Assembly (NCBI GenBank): GCA_013041745.1 | Contig: JABDRN010000100.1 | Coordinates: 1-64,000 of the forward strand | Source: Gammaproteobacteria bacterium | Lineage (GTDB): Bacteria > Pseudomonadota > Gammaproteobacteria > SZUA-229 | DNA length: 64,000 nt | Direction of reading: 5' to 3' | Part shown: piece after piece, positions 30,698 through 42,503 of the stretch | How the letters are laid out: each line of letters opens with the position of its first letter | Numbering within the stretch: the first letter of the stretch is position 1 | The notes under the pieces: model-generated | Seen by the model: only the letters and a program-made list of their open reading frames with translations | Databases searched by the model: none | What the model was told of the DNA's origin: nothing | Made by a program: the position numbers and the translations under genes

Positions 30698-32122
30698 ATG
30701 AATGCTGTTGTAGATACTAGTTCAAAACAAGACTATAAAGTCGCCGATATTTCACTGGCCGAATGGGGCCACAAAGAGATCCGTATTGCTGAAACCGAGA
30801 TGCCAGGTCTGATGGCACTACGTGAAGAGTACGGTGACGAACAGCCCCTGGCCGGCTGCCGCATCATGGGAAGTATCCACATGACCATCCAGACAGCCGT
30901 GCTGATCGAAACACTGGTCGCACTGGGTGCGGAAGTACGCTGGGTGTCATGCAATATCTTCTCGACGCAGGACCACGCTGCGGCCGCAATCGCTGACCAG
31001 GGTATCCCGGTCTTTGCCTGGAAAGGTGAGACCATCGAAGAATACTGGTGGTGTACCGAGCAGGCGCTGTTATGGCCCGATGGCAAACTCCCTAACATGA
31101 TACTCGATGACGGCGGTGACGCTACCTTACTGGTACACAAGGGTGTTGAGTTCGAAAAAGCCGGTGCTGTACCGCAAGCAAAAGACGACGATAACGAAGA
31201 GTACAAGGCAGTTCTTGAGGTATTACGCCGCAACTTTAAACCGGGTTCGACCACATGGCAGGACATCGCTGCCAGCGTTAAAGGCGTCACCGAAGAAACC
31301 ACGACCGGTGTACACCGCCTCTACGAGATGCAGGAAAAAGACGAACTCCTGTTCCCTGCGATGAATGTAAATGATTCTGCAACCAAATCAAAATTCGATA
31401 ACCTCTACGGTTGCCGTGAATCATTGATAGACAGTATAAAACGTGCAACCGATGTCATGATAGCCGGTAAGATCTGCGTCGTGCTTGGTTACGGTGACGT
31501 CGGCAAGGGCTGCGCCCAGGCTTTCCGCGGTATGGGCGCGACAGTTTGGGTAACAGAGATCGATCCTATCTGTGCTCTTCAGGCGGCTATGGAAGGTTAT
31601 CGCATCGTCGAGATGGATGAAGCTGCTCCATTGGGTGATATCTTTGTCACTACAACAGGCAATGTCAACGTGATCGACCACGACCACATGGCAGCCATGA
31701 AGAACGAAGCTATCGTATCTAACATCGGTCACTTTGATTCTGAGATCAACATCGCCTCTCTGGAAAAATATGAATGGGTTGAGATCAAACCACAGGTCGA
31801 CCATGTGATCTTCCCCGATGGCAAACGCATCATAATATTAGCCAAAGGTCGACTGGTAAACCTTGGCTGTGCCACTGGCCACCCTAGCTTTGTCATGTCA
31901 GCTTCGTTCACCAACCAGGTGATGGCACAGATCGAGTTCTACAAGAACAGTGAAAACTACGAAAACCGTGTTTATATCCTGCCAAAGAAACTTGATGAGA
32001 AAGTAGCACGCCTGCACCTGAAGAAGGTCGGAGCAAAACTGACAACACTATCTCAGCAGCAGGCCGATTACATTAATGTCCCTGTCGATGGCCCATACAA
32101 GCCTGAACATTACCGATATTAA
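30698..32122 (+). CDS. ahcY: Adenosylhomocysteinase (start 30698 favoured by SD spacing; ORF track gives 30692)
   Basis: [34 protein letters not shown]; ends PDHYRY-like PEHYRY. Confidence 0.97.
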   Translation: MNAVVDTSSKQDYKVADISLAEWGHKEIRIAETEMPGLMALREEYGDEQPLAGCRIMGSIHMTIQTAVLIETLVALGAEVRWVSCNIFSTQDHAAAAIADQGIPVFAWKGETIEEYWWCTEQALLWPDGKLPNMILDDGGDATLLVHKGVEFEKAGAVPQAKDDDNEEYKAVLEVLRRNFKPGSTTWQDIAASVKGVTEETTTGVHRLYEMQEKDELLFPAMNVNDSATKSKFDNLYGCRESLIDSIKRATDVMIAGKICVVLGYGDVGKGCAQAFRGMGATVWVTEIDPICALQAAMEGYRIVEMDEAAPLGDIFVTTTGNVNVIDHDHMAAMKNEAIVSNIGHFDSEINIASLEKYEWVEIKPQVDHVIFPDGKRIIILAKGRLVNLGCATGHPSFVMSASFTNQVMAQIEFYKNSENYENRVYILPKKLDEKVARLHLKKVGAKLTTLSQQQADYINVPVDGPYKPEHYRY

Positions 32123-32160
32123 TATCTGCATCTTCATACAAAGGATTTCGTGAGTTTCAT

Positions 32161-33018
32161 ATGAATGCAAATAATCGACCGACCAGCTCGGCCGCATCTC
32201 TAAGTTGCGAGTTTTTTCCACCACGCACGGAAGCCGGTGTCGAAAAACTGTTGCTAACACAAAAAAAACTTGATCAAACTTTTCAACCAGAATACTACTC
32301 GGTAACCTTTGGTGCTGGCGGCACAACACGCGACAGCACTCTGGAAGTAGTAAAACTACTGGCGAAAAAAAACATCAATGTAGCACCGCATATATCGTGT
32401 ATCGGCTCCAGCAAGCAGCAGATTACAGACCTGCTAGATCAATATAAAGTGCTTGGCGTTTCGCGCCTGGTGACACTCAGAGGCGACATACCTGAAACAG
32501 GAGAATCGACCAGGGAGCTGTCTCATGCCAATGAACTGGTATCATTCATACGGGAATCAAGCGGTGATCACTTCACTATAGAAGTAGCCGCATACCCTGA
32601 GTACCACCCTGAATCTGAATCACCACAGAGTGATTTCGAACACTTTAAGAACAAGGTAGCCGCAGGTGCTGATGGCGCCATAACACAGTACTTCTACAAC
32701 ATCGACGCCTACCTGCGTTTCATCGACAACTGTCACAAGGCAGACATCAGTATCCCGGTAACACCAGGTATCATGCCGATTACAAATTTTGCCAGCCTGA
32801 CCAGGTTTTCAGATGCTTGCGGGGCAGAGATTCCGCGCTGGATAAGAAAACAGCTGGAAGCCTATGCTGATGACAAGGAAAGCCTGCAGGCCTTTGGCCT
32901 CGATGTCGTCAGCAGATTATGCAATCAACTTTTGGAGCAGGGCGCACCCGGTTTACACTTTTACACATTGAACCAGGCAGACAACACCAATGCTATATGG
33001 AAGAACCTCTCCCTTTAG
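32161..33018 (+). CDS. metF: 5,10-methylenetetrahydrofolate reductase
   Basis: SCEFFPPRTEAG; YYSVTFGAGGTTRD; VTPGIMPI. Confidence 0.95.
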   Translation: MNANNRPTSSAASLSCEFFPPRTEAGVEKLLLTQKKLDQTFQPEYYSVTFGAGGTTRDSTLEVVKLLAKKNINVAPHISCIGSSKQQITDLLDQYKVLGVSRLVTLRGDIPETGESTRELSHANELVSFIRESSGDHFTIEVAAYPEYHPESESPQSDFEHFKNKVAAGADGAITQYFYNIDAYLRFIDNCHKADISIPVTPGIMPITNFASLTRFSDACGAEIPRWIRKQLEAYADDKESLQAFGLDVVSRLCNQLLEQGAPGLHFYTLNQADNTNAIWKNLSL

Positions 33019-33033
33019 ATTGCGAACAGGATA

Positions 33034-33765
33034 ATGCGTATCACACGTTTATATCATGGTGGCGACCTGCACTGCGGCGACAGCACACGAGTTGATGCAA
33101 ATGCTTCCAACCACCTGATCCGCGTATTACGCAGTAAACCGGGAGCAGATGTAATACTATTCAATGGTGATGGTTATGATTATCTCTGCAAGACTATCGA
33201 CACTGACCCTAAAAAGACATCGCTCTCGATCGAGTCGCGGATAGAGGTCAATAAAGAATCCAGTATATCAATCACCTTGATACAGGGACTATCTCGACAG
33301 GACAGGATGGAGACTACAATTCAAAAATCCATTGAGCTCGGTGTCAACAGGATCATACCTGTAATCTGCCAACGCTCCAACTACAGGCTGACAAAAGAAA
33401 AAGAAACAAAAAAGCTCGAACACTGGCGTAAGGTTGCCATCAGCGCCTGTGAACAGTCTGGTCGTTGTCTCATACCTGAAATTGTGGGCATTACTTCATT
33501 GAAAGAATTAGCTTCATTACTAAGTCCTGATGCACTAAAGTTAAACCTTGATCCTGCAGCGAACGACTCTCTAAAAGAATCGGACTACAGTCATACAGGA
33601 ATAGAAATATTTATCGGCCCGGAAGGCGGATTAAACAATGATGAAAGAGAGGGGCTGACTAGTGATGGATTTAATAATATTAGATTTGGCCCAAGAATTC
33701 TGCGTACTGAAACTGCAGGACCAGCAGTGATCAGTGCTGTTCAAACACTTTGGGGTGATCTATAG
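33034..33765 (+). CDS. rsmE: 16S rRNA (uracil(1498)-N(3))-methyltransferase RsmE
   Basis: SIELGVNRIIPVICQRS; IFIGPEGGLNNDE; RFGPRILRTETAG. Confidence 0.94.
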   Translation: MRITRLYHGGDLHCGDSTRVDANASNHLIRVLRSKPGADVILFNGDGYDYLCKTIDTDPKKTSLSIESRIEVNKESSISITLIQGLSRQDRMETTIQKSIELGVNRIIPVICQRSNYRLTKEKETKKLEHWRKVAISACEQSGRCLIPEIVGITSLKELASLLSPDALKLNLDPAANDSLKESDYSHTGIEIFIGPEGGLNNDEREGLTSDGFNNIRFGPRILRTETAGPAVISAVQTLWGDL

Positions 33766-33798
33766 GATACGATGCGTAACAGTGACGAGAGAAGAATA

Positions 33799-34269
33799 CT
33801 AGGCAGCCAGCTGCTCTACCATCTCCACCATGGCATCAACATCAAGAATACTGACACTGGCACCATTGATACGTACTTTTTGCGCGACCATCGGATGCGT
33901 CTCCTCTACCTCATCATCACTTTTTATCTGATCGCGGGTAAAGTGACTGACATGAGGAACACCTGACATCACCAGTCCAAGATAAGGCTGCTCACTTATT
34001 TTGCCTGACTTACCGACCGCGTATAACACCACAGCCTGCGTATTCAGGTTAACCTTGGAAATCTTCTCTCCGCCGGACGCCTCGAAGGAGAGTAGCGGGA
34101 CACCTGCACCTCGCCACGTCATATCTCCGAGGTACCAGTCAGGACCTGTCTCGCTCTGCTCGATATCTTTTACAGAGACAATCTCGGCGACCAGCGCGTT
34201 GGGCACGATAACGTTCTCCTTACGCAGTGTAAGAATGACGCATTTTATTTCTTGTTTGTCTTCAGCCAT
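33799..34269 (-). CDS. chpC: CheW-domain protein, ChpC-like
   Basis: CheW-like fold; directly downstream of chpA. Confidence 0.8.
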   Translation of the reverse strand: MAEDKQEIKCVILTLRKENVIVPNALVAEIVSVKDIEQSETGPDWYLGDMTWRGAGVPLLSFEASGGEKISKVNLNTQAVVLYAVGKSGKISEQPYLGLVMSGVPHVSHFTRDQIKSDDEVEETHPMVAQKVRINGASVSILDVDAMVEMVEQLAA

Positions 34270-34304
34270 AAACTAATCTCTGATACTTTCTATAATCTAG
34301 TTAC

Positions 34305-37300
34305 TTAGAATGCAGTATGCAATATATCGTTAATATTACTTACCAGGTCATCTTCCTGGAATGGCTTACCAAGATATTTGTTGACACCGATCTCCATCGC
34401 TTTATCTTTATGCTTGGACCCTGTTCTCGAGGTGATCATGATTATGGGCAGGTTTTTCAGACGGTCATCATTCCTCACGAAGCTGGCAACCTCAAACCCG
34501 TCCATACGTGGCATCTCGATATCGAGCAACATAAGGTCTGGCATACGTTCCTGTAACTGATTGGTTGCGTCAACCCCGTCTTTCGCCAATATCACATCGA
34601 TACCATAACGTGAGAGCATGCGCTCTGTAACCTTACGGATGGTAATAGAGTCATCCACCACCATGATCGTTTTACGCTCATCAACGATGACAGGTTCAGC
34701 CTCTTCTACGACAGGTATATGCTCTTTAAACAGGCTATCAGCAACAACAAGTGCAGACATCTCGAGGATCAATACTACTCGTCCATCTGCAAGGATGGTG
34801 GCTCCAGCGATGCCACGGACGCTGCCGATCTGCAAGCCAACTGGTTTCACCACGATCTCACGTCGACCTAACATGTCATCGACATGAAGCGCGAAATGCT
34901 TATCACCAACATGTACCAGCAATACCGGGAACAGCTGTAGCTGTTTAGAGTAATCACCCTGGTTTCCAGTTAACATACCACCGAGATGTTTCAACTCATA
35001 CTCGATGCCGTTGAACTCGTAATGACTGTTCTCGCTATCATAGAAACGCTGTAATTCCAGGCCTGTAATTCGAACCACGCCCTCGATACTCGCTAATGGA
35101 ATAGCAAAAATATCATCTATGGTGCTTACCAGCAGCGCCTGGTTAATCGCGAGCGTGAGTGGTAAACGTATATGGAAAGTGGTGCCTTTACCCTGCTGAG
35201 TCTCAATATCCAGCACACCGCCCAGTTGCTTGATCTCACTATCGACAACGTCCATTCCGACACCACGACCTGCTACCTGTGAAACCTCATCAGCCGTACT
35301 GATACCTGATTGCAGGATAAACTGTAACGCGTCATGATCTGACAGATTAGAATCAGCCGAGATAAAGCCCTGTTTTATGGCTTTTGCCCGAACTTTATCG
35401 ACATCGATACCAGAGCCATCATCTATAACATCGATGACCACGTCAGTACCCTGCCTGTCGACGCTTATCTGGATTCTACCAGTCTCATTTTTTCCGAGTG
35501 ACTTCCTCACTTCAGGTAATTCGATACCATGGGCCACAGCATTACGTAACATATGCTCGAGTGGTGCGATAATCCGGTCGAGTACAGTACGATCGACTTC
35601 GCTGCTGTCTCCGATGATCTCTACTTCGACCTCTTTACCCAGCTCACGTGATATCTGGCGGACGATTCGACGCAAACGTGACGACAAACCACCAAAACGG
35701 ACCATGCGTGTTCGCATCAGACCTTCCTGCAGGTCGGTACTGATACGTGACTCCTGCACCAGCAGGGTCTCAGAATCACGTGTGATCTCTTTCAGGATGT
35801 CGTTGATACTCTCAACGTCACCCGCGGTTTCACCGAGGCTTCGTGTCAGCTGCTGCATCGTTGAGTACTGATCCATCTCCAGCGGATCAAAATTCTCATC
35901 AAATTCTTCCGACGCCTGCTCGTAGCCAGAACGGATCTGTATCTCGGTTTCGATCTCAAGCTTTCTTAACTGTTCTTTCAGTCGTACTACAGTCTGTGTC
36001 AACTCGGACAGGTTAAAACCGAAGTCGGATATCTGTTTACCCATCCGAGCATGATAGATATTCACCTCACCAGCATAGTTGACCAGGCTGTTCAACAGGT
36101 CAGATCGGACACGGACCTGCTCCTGTGAGTCTTTGAAACTCACATCGGTGGCACGTTCACCCCAATGAGGTCTCTCCTCATCGTCAGCTCTTCTAGCCAG
36201 TTTGTCTGCAGCCTGTTTTTCGGTTTCCTGTTTCCTGGTTTCTTCTGCTTGTGTCTTGGCAGCAGCGCCAGGCAATAGAGAGGAGATATCGATATCTTCC
36301 AGCTCTTCATCATACTCACCTGATTCGAGTTCATTCAAATCAACATCGAAGCGTTCGACTGAACGTTTTTCTTCGACTTCACCTCGCATCAACATCTCGA
36401 TACGATTATTCAGATTATTTGCCGTTAACAGTGGTTCACGCTTTCTGACATTACCTAGCATGCCAGTCAGAATATCCAGTGATTCCTGCAACAGATCAAA
36501 CAGTGCTTTATCTGCATTAACTTTATTCTCATCGACCAGGACCACCAGTGATTCGAGGTTATGTGTCAGGTTACCTACTGGTGTTAACTCAGCCATACGC
36601 GCACCACCTTTCAAGGTATGCATGTTTCGCTGCAACTGATGTATATGTTCTGTGGAGTTTGGAGTATTTCTGATCTCGCTTAATGTCTCCTCACAGTTTT
36701 CCAGTAACTCGTCTGCTTCCTCGAGGAATATATCGATCAATTCATCATCGATATCCGCATAAGACATCGCTACTGATGTTTCTTCTATAGTTTCATGCCT
36801 GACTGGTATTGCAGTACTGGCAGCACTTTCAGCTTCATCTATAGCTTCAATCTCACTATCCGAAACATCTTCAGCACCTGGTTCCAACTCAGCCATCTCG
36901 ATACTGAGTTCATCATCCGAGGCTATGTCTTCTACCTCTGACTCTTCTACTATTACCTCGACATCGGGAGTTTCATCGGCATGCCCGGCATCTGCTACAA
37001 CCGCTCCAGTCTCATCTGCTGGCACTGACTTGTCCTGCCATGATCTCTGCAACTGGTCCTGTATCTCGTGCTGAACAACCTTATTGATCTTGTCCTGTAA
37101 CGCCTTGTCATGGGCTGGTAATTTTCCGTTTTCGACAAGTGATAACATCTCAGCTATAGCATGCTCGATCTCCCTCAGTACGCTGGTCACCTCATCAGGG
37201 ATATCATCCTGGCCGCCTTCCTGGCGAGCTTTCACATATTTTTCAGCAGCGCCGCTTATATCAGCGATCGCTTCAACATCTGCAGTGCGGGCACTTCCGT

Positions 37301-40300
37301 AAAGCGTATGGAATGCACGTATAAGATTCTTATCTGCTTTTAAAGGTTTATTTTTCTCTACAGACTCATCAAGCAGCTGCCTGACATTTGAAATATGGCT
37401 CTGGCTTTCATCATAATATATCTTGAGCAACATCGGATCGAGATCCAGATCTTCATCTGCCACCTCAATGACAGACTCACCTTCATCGATCTCTATCTCG
37501 AACTCTTCATTAGCTTCAGATGTTTCAGATAGATCGATCAACATCTCATCATCTGATATCTCGCTGCCTTCATCTGTTACTTCTTCGCCTGCAGAAAGCT
37601 CTAAATCGAAGTCATCCTCTTCTAGTGGGACAGAATCCAGGGTAATAACATCTTCAGCACTTTCGATATCGCCCGCTTCTGTGACCGATACATCCTCCAC
37701 ATCGACAGTCAATGACTCAAAAGAATCTTGCTCGACTGAATCTTCTTCCAGGGCAGGCTCAGGCTCATCGACGGACACTTCAAGATCAGAGATATCTTCA
37801 ACGACATCCTCAGCCACAGGCTCTAATTCGATCAGATCAGTTTCATCAGCAATGGAGATCTCTATTTCTTCATCGCCCTCATCTATGTGCAGCTGTTCTA
37901 TGACCTGTTCTTCGGCAACCAGTTCTTCAATAACCGGCTCTTCTGCCACCAGTTCTTCAATAATCGGCTCTGCTGGTATTGCTTCAGCAGCAACAGGTGC
38001 CGTACTTTCGATCACCACATCCCTGCCTTCTGCTAACGCATCTGCAGTAGACATTAGCTGCGCGATATTATCGACTGGTTCGCGGTTACCCTTTAACTGC
38101 TCAATCAGTTGTGGCAGCACAGCGAGTGCTTCATCGAGTGCATGTAGCAGTGGCTGGCTTACATTGATCTTATTATCTATGATGCGATTGAGCATGTTTT
38201 CAAACTTCCATGCAAACTCGCCTATAAGGTTTGCACCGAGTAAACGGCCACTGCCTTTTAATGTATGGAAGCTTCGTCTGACTACTGCCAGTGCCTCTTC
38301 ATCATCATTGTTTGCCTTCCATTGCGGTAGATATGCATGCAGCTCACCAAGCACTTCCACCGCTTCTTCGATAAATATCTCGACGATCTCTTCATCGGCA
38401 TCATCGGCTAGTATCGCGTATTCACTGATGTCCTGTTGCGCTTCTTCAGTTTTCTTTTCTGCTACGGCCTCTGACTCAGGCTCGGTCGCTTGCTTCTCTC
38501 CTGCTTGATCATCAGCCACTTCTTCTATAACAAGATTTTCTATAGCCTGTTCAGCAGGTTCTACTTCCTGCTCCAGCCGGTTTCCTGCATCGACTGAATC
38601 ACCATATGACTGCGTAATCTTGACCAGTATTTCCGCCGCCTCATCGCCGGCATTTAGACCTTGCTCAACACCTGGACGTCCTTCGGACAGAGCTTCAAAG
38701 AAATACTCGATTGAAGTTACTACATCAGCAACCGTATCCTGCTCCTTGGCGTCTGGCTTATGGTTATTATCGAGCAGTGCAACACGTATATACTTCTGCA
38801 GTTTTTCTATCTGTGATTCGACACGCCCCAGAGGTAGCATCATCGAGACACCGCGAACTTCTTCGAGACGGCTTAGGATAATATTTAGCTGTTCTTTGTC
38901 ACCTATACCCGAGACATAGGCAAGCACAGCTTCTTTCGCTTCACTGAAATTTTTCAGGCCTTCCGATACTACAGTGAAAACCACCTGGCGATACTCGGCA
39001 GCAGGCACCGCCTGCCCCTCATGCTCTCGATTCATATCGATGAAACCGGAGCGTGAATCGATATAATCTTTTAGTTCAGACTCGGCGTTGAGTAACTCGT
39101 AAGCCACATTCGAGACTACTGGCTCACTGATCTCGACTTCACCCTTGATGATTTTCTGTACCACATCGCGTTGATCCATAATAGACTGACGCACGTGACC
39201 CATACCTAACATACCGTAGGTGTCGGCTATCTTTCCTAACTGCTCGGCCACAGGCTCCAGTTGCTCAAGGCTCTGGTCATTGCTCTGCATGAATAGTTCC
39301 AGAACATCTTTAACCTGTACCAGGTCTTCAGTAATGCCTTTCGACACTGTATCGAACAGGTCAGCATTGAGACCACCGATCATTACACCTGAATCATCAG
39401 TCTCCTGCGGGATGAGATCATCCAGGTTATATGCTTCTTTTACTGCGGATATAGACTTACTATCAACCCTGCTCAGACCGACGTAATACAGTATGTTCTT
39501 GAGTAATTCTTTAGAATAGTTTTTACTGAATTCTTCTTCACCTTCATCCAGCACAAGTTTCAACTGGCGGTCTATAGCGCCCAGTAACATCTTGATACTA
39601 AGGTTAGTATCGATACCCTGCTTGATGAGACCTTCTACCAGGGCAGCGGAAACCATCCATACACGTCTTACCTGGTCACTACTGGAAACCTTTTCGAGAG
39701 AATTGAGCACTGCCTTGATACGCTGCAGACCAACCCGTTCCTTGTTGTTACGGATATAATCGAGCAGACCCAGCTGGTAATGTGTGCGTAATCGTTTGAC
39801 CTCACCTTGCAGCTTACCAGCCTCTATCGCAGCCGCATCATAACTATCAGATGTCATCTCTGCATTTTCGATGTCCGGCGAGAACAGCACGCTTTCAGAC
39901 AACAGGCCTTCTTTACGCGCGGTGCGCAGGTCGTTGAACAGCGGCATCAACGAGATAGGAGCATCTTTTTTGCCAGCCTGTATGCCTTCGAGATAGTCCG
40001 GCAGATGCAGCATCGCACGCATCAATACGTCATAGGTATCTTCGGCTCGCTCGACATTACCTTCCAGCAGGGCTGTCGTTGTCAAGCGCATCTCTTCGGC
40101 GAGCATGGCAGCACCGTAGATCTCTACCATCTGCAGTGTGCCGTATATCAGCTGCAGATGCTCGATGCAGTTCTCAAGGTTTTCCTCAGTCTTATTTTCT
40201 ATATATTCATTGAGGTTCGCCTGTGCATCAGACAGAACATCATCGAGCTGCGCCTTTACCCAGCTAAGTGAATTATATTCAACCGTATTATCAACACTCA

Positions 40301-40301
40301 T
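34305..40301 (-). CDS. chpA: ChpA/PilL-type hybrid histidine kinase (multi-HPt CheA with CheW and REC domains)
   Basis: HPt motifs FHTLKGSGR, MHTLKGGAR, degenerate FHTLYGSAR; HATPase; C-terminal REC ending GKPFQEDDLVSNINDIL. Confidence 0.94.
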   Translation of the reverse strand: MSVDNTVEYNSLSWVKAQLDDVLSDAQANLNEYIENKTEENLENCIEHLQLIYGTLQMVEIYGAAMLAEEMRLTTTALLEGNVERAEDTYDVLMRAMLHLPDYLEGIQAGKKDAPISLMPLFNDLRTARKEGLLSESVLFSPDIENAEMTSDSYDAAAIEAGKLQGEVKRLRTHYQLGLLDYIRNNKERVGLQRIKAVLNSLEKVSSSDQVRRVWMVSAALVEGLIKQGIDTNLSIKMLLGAIDRQLKLVLDEGEEEFSKNYSKELLKNILYYVGLSRVDSKSISAVKEAYNLDDLIPQETDDSGVMIGGLNADLFDTVSKGITEDLVQVKDVLELFMQSNDQSLEQLEPVAEQLGKIADTYGMLGMGHVRQSIMDQRDVVQKIIKGEVEISEPVVSNVAYELLNAESELKDYIDSRSGFIDMNREHEGQAVPAAEYRQVVFTVVSEGLKNFSEAKEAVLAYVSGIGDKEQLNIILSRLEEVRGVSMMLPLGRVESQIEKLQKYIRVALLDNNHKPDAKEQDTVADVVTSIEYFFEALSEGRPGVEQGLNAGDEAAEILVKITQSYGDSVDAGNRLEQEVEPAEQAIENLVIEEVADDQAGEKQATEPESEAVAEKKTEEAQQDISEYAILADDADEEIVEIFIEEAVEVLGELHAYLPQWKANNDDEEALAVVRRSFHTLKGSGRLLGANLIGEFAWKFENMLNRIIDNKINVSQPLLHALDEALAVLPQLIEQLKGNREPVDNIAQLMSTADALAEGRDVVIESTAPVAAEAIPAEPIIEELVAEEPVIEELVAEEQVIEQLHIDEGDEEIEISIADETDLIELEPVAEDVVEDISDLEVSVDEPEPALEEDSVEQDSFESLTVDVEDVSVTEAGDIESAEDVITLDSVPLEEDDFDLELSAGEEVTDEGSEISDDEMLIDLSETSEANEEFEIEIDEGESVIEVADEDLDLDPMLLKIYYDESQSHISNVRQLLDESVEKNKPLKADKNLIRAFHTLYGSARTADVEAIADISGAAEKYVKARQEGGQDDIPDEVTSVLREIEHAIAEMLSLVENGKLPAHDKALQDKINKVVQHEIQDQLQRSWQDKSVPADETGAVVADAGHADETPDVEVIVEESEVEDIASDDELSIEMAELEPGAEDVSDSEIEAIDEAESAASTAIPVRHETIEETSVAMSYADIDDELIDIFLEEADELLENCEETLSEIRNTPNSTEHIHQLQRNMHTLKGGARMAELTPVGNLTHNLESLVVLVDENKVNADKALFDLLQESLDILTGMLGNVRKREPLLTANNLNNRIEMLMRGEVEEKRSVERFDVDLNELESGEYDEELEDIDISSLLPGAAAKTQAEETRKQETEKQAADKLARRADDEERPHWGERATDVSFKDSQEQVRVRSDLLNSLVNYAGEVNIYHARMGKQISDFGFNLSELTQTVVRLKEQLRKLEIETEIQIRSGYEQASEEFDENFDPLEMDQYSTMQQLTRSLGETAGDVESINDILKEITRDSETLLVQESRISTDLQEGLMRTRMVRFGGLSSRLRRIVRQISRELGKEVEVEIIGDSSEVDRTVLDRIIAPLEHMLRNAVAHGIELPEVRKSLGKNETGRIQISVDRQGTDVVIDVIDDGSGIDVDKVRAKAIKQGFISADSNLSDHDALQFILQSGISTADEVSQVAGRGVGMDVVDSEIKQLGGVLDIETQQGKGTTFHIRLPLTLAINQALLVSTIDDIFAIPLASIEGVVRITGLELQRFYDSENSHYEFNGIEYELKHLGGMLTGNQGDYSKQLQLFPVLLVHVGDKHFALHVDDMLGRREIVVKPVGLQIGSVRGIAGATILADGRVVLILEMSALVVADSLFKEHIPVVEEAEPVIVDERKTIMVVDDSITIRKVTERMLSRYGIDVILAKDGVDATNQLQERMPDLMLLDIEMPRMDGFEVASFVRNDDRLKNLPIIMITSRTGSKHKDKAMEIGVNKYLGKPFQEDDLVSNINDILHTAF

Positions 40302-40327
40302 AACCTGATCACCTATGCCAGATCACC

Positions 40328-42388
40328 TTAAGCCTGATTCTCTAGAATAACGGTATCGACATTATCTTCATCGATGGCAGACGGTAACTTGAAGCCTGAT
40401 ACCGAGCGGCCCAGTTCGGCTGAAAGTTCGTTAAGTGCAGTAAGTGAGTTCGATGTCTCTTCGGTACCCTCAGATGTCTGCAGGGTAATCTCCTGAATCA
40501 CGTTCATCGAGTCTGATACTGACATCGCAACTTTTGACTGCTGTTTAGTTGAGTCAGAGATACCTTTAATCAGGTTAGACAACTCGGTCGATACATCCTC
40601 AATCTCTTTCAGTGCCACACCCGCATCCTCGGCCATCGATGCACCACTTACCACACCTGCGGTACTCATTTCCATGGACTTGACGGCTTCGTTGGTATCC
40701 GCCTGAATCGTGTTTACCAGACCCTCGATCTGCTTGGTCGCATTACCGGCTCGTTCAGCCAGTCGTTGCACCTCATCCGCTACCACCGCGAAACCACGAC
40801 CGGCATCACCTGCTGTCGATGCCTGAATCGCAGCATTCAACGCCAGGATGTTCGTCTGGTCAGCAATCTCAGTAATCAGTCCCACGATATCACCAATCTC
40901 CTGTGATGACTCACCGAGACGTTTAATACGTTTTGATGTCTCCTGGATGTTCTCACGAATCTTCTCCATCGAGCCGATAGTATTTCGTACCACCTGTGCA
41001 CCTTTCTGCGCGATATCCATAGACTGAGCCGCAACGCTTGCAGAGTTATCCGCGTCATGGGATACCGTCAGCATGGATTCAGCCATGTCGGTCACCGCGG
41101 CACTGGCCGAGGCAATCTCACGTGCCTGCTGGTTAGAAGCCTGCGCCAGCTCGTTCGCTGTCTGCTGTGTCTTCTCTGTAGAACGGGTTACCTCTGATGC
41201 TGTATTATTGATCGTCGTAACCAGGGTACGCAGCGCGTCGATGGTGAAGTTCACCGAGTCAGCGATGGCGCCGGTGATCTCTTCAGTCACCGTAGCGTGT
41301 ACTGTCAGGTCACCATCCGCAAGGTTCGCCATCTCATCCAGTAAGCGCAGAATGGCTCGCTGGTTTCTTCTATTATTTTCTAACGCGTTTTCCTCACGTT
41401 TTCTCGCTTCTTTAAGCAACAGGATACCGCCGATGATGATGAGTAATACCGCGACACCACCAAATCCAACACCGACCAGCTGGATAAAGTCGAGCTCTTC
41501 ACCCTGAGCAATAATCTTCTGTTGGAAAGATTCAAGTGTTGACAGGATCTTTTCAGAGTTACCACTTACCAGACCAGCAGCATCTTTTACCTCGAACAGT
41601 TCCGGAGAGAGCTCAAGGATACCTGCAATGTTATCGCTGACGGCGCTAATCAACATTGCCACTTCGCGTAACTTGGCGACGGCCTCTTTGTCTTTCACTT
41701 TCTCGATACGGAGACCTTCAGAACCTTTCAACAGGCCTTCAAGCACCCGGCCAAACAATGCTGCGTCACGACCGAACCTGTCTGCCGCAGCCGCCGCCGC
41801 TTCACCACCGGCCAAAACCTGATTAAGGTTATTCTTAATACGCTGTGACAACATCATCTGACGTGTTGCGAGATAGACCTGACGTGGAGAAGAATCTTTC
41901 CTGATCAATACACCGACAACCTCATCTGAGTAGGTCAGCATCTGAGGAATAAAACTTTCAATCACCTGGTAGAGTTCTCTTACTTCGGAAATTGACTGGC
42001 GACCATTCAGAATCACTTCAATACTATTCCTGTAATTACCCCAGTCTGATTCAACCGCATCGAGATCTGGTAGTAACTTTGGAGCGATCGCCGATGTAAC
42101 AATGTCACCGGAACGATAAGTAGTTAAAATATTATCGAACTCTATTCGAGATTTCAGTAAGCGATCAAAGGCTTCTTCATTACCGGATGATGCACCCAGT
42201 GAAAAAGTCGCCATCTGCTGTGATAACAGTAGCTGCTCAGCAGACAACTCTACATGACGCTGCAAGGTCGCTCGTTTATCTGCCACATAAACCAGGCTGC
42301 CTAACATAAGAATAATGAATACTGCTAGCAACAAACCAATGATGACCAAAGGTTTTCCGATTGCAATGTTTTTTTTGTCTGCGCTCAT
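40328..42388 (-). CDS. pilJ: Methyl-accepting chemotaxis protein PilJ
   Basis: Two TM segments, [47 protein letters not shown]. Confidence 0.94.
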   Translation of the reverse strand: MSADKKNIAIGKPLVIIGLLLAVFIILMLGSLVYVADKRATLQRHVELSAEQLLLSQQMATFSLGASSGNEEAFDRLLKSRIEFDNILTTYRSGDIVTSAIAPKLLPDLDAVESDWGNYRNSIEVILNGRQSISEVRELYQVIESFIPQMLTYSDEVVGVLIRKDSSPRQVYLATRQMMLSQRIKNNLNQVLAGGEAAAAAADRFGRDAALFGRVLEGLLKGSEGLRIEKVKDKEAVAKLREVAMLISAVSDNIAGILELSPELFEVKDAAGLVSGNSEKILSTLESFQQKIIAQGEELDFIQLVGVGFGGVAVLLIIIGGILLLKEARKREENALENNRRNQRAILRLLDEMANLADGDLTVHATVTEEITGAIADSVNFTIDALRTLVTTINNTASEVTRSTEKTQQTANELAQASNQQAREIASASAAVTDMAESMLTVSHDADNSASVAAQSMDIAQKGAQVVRNTIGSMEKIRENIQETSKRIKRLGESSQEIGDIVGLITEIADQTNILALNAAIQASTAGDAGRGFAVVADEVQRLAERAGNATKQIEGLVNTIQADTNEAVKSMEMSTAGVVSGASMAEDAGVALKEIEDVSTELSNLIKGISDSTKQQSKVAMSVSDSMNVIQEITLQTSEGTEETSNSLTALNELSAELGRSVSGFKLPSAIDEDNVDTVILENQA

Positions 42389-42503
42389 AAGGCATTCTCT
42401 CCAATCAACTTAATTTCGCCCACATCTGTTGATAACGTATTAAGTAGTCTCTTCAACTTATCTATTTTTATATTTTTTATAAAATTATTATATTCTTTAT
42501 AAA

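Noticed and set aside
30733-31302. 189-aa minus-strand ORF within ahcY
   Set aside because: Antisense to a highly conserved enzyme; no supporting signals.
37423-38508. 361-aa Ser/Thr-rich plus-strand ORF
   Set aside because: Antisense to the Glu/Asp-rich linkers of chpA; composition follows from complementing acidic codons.
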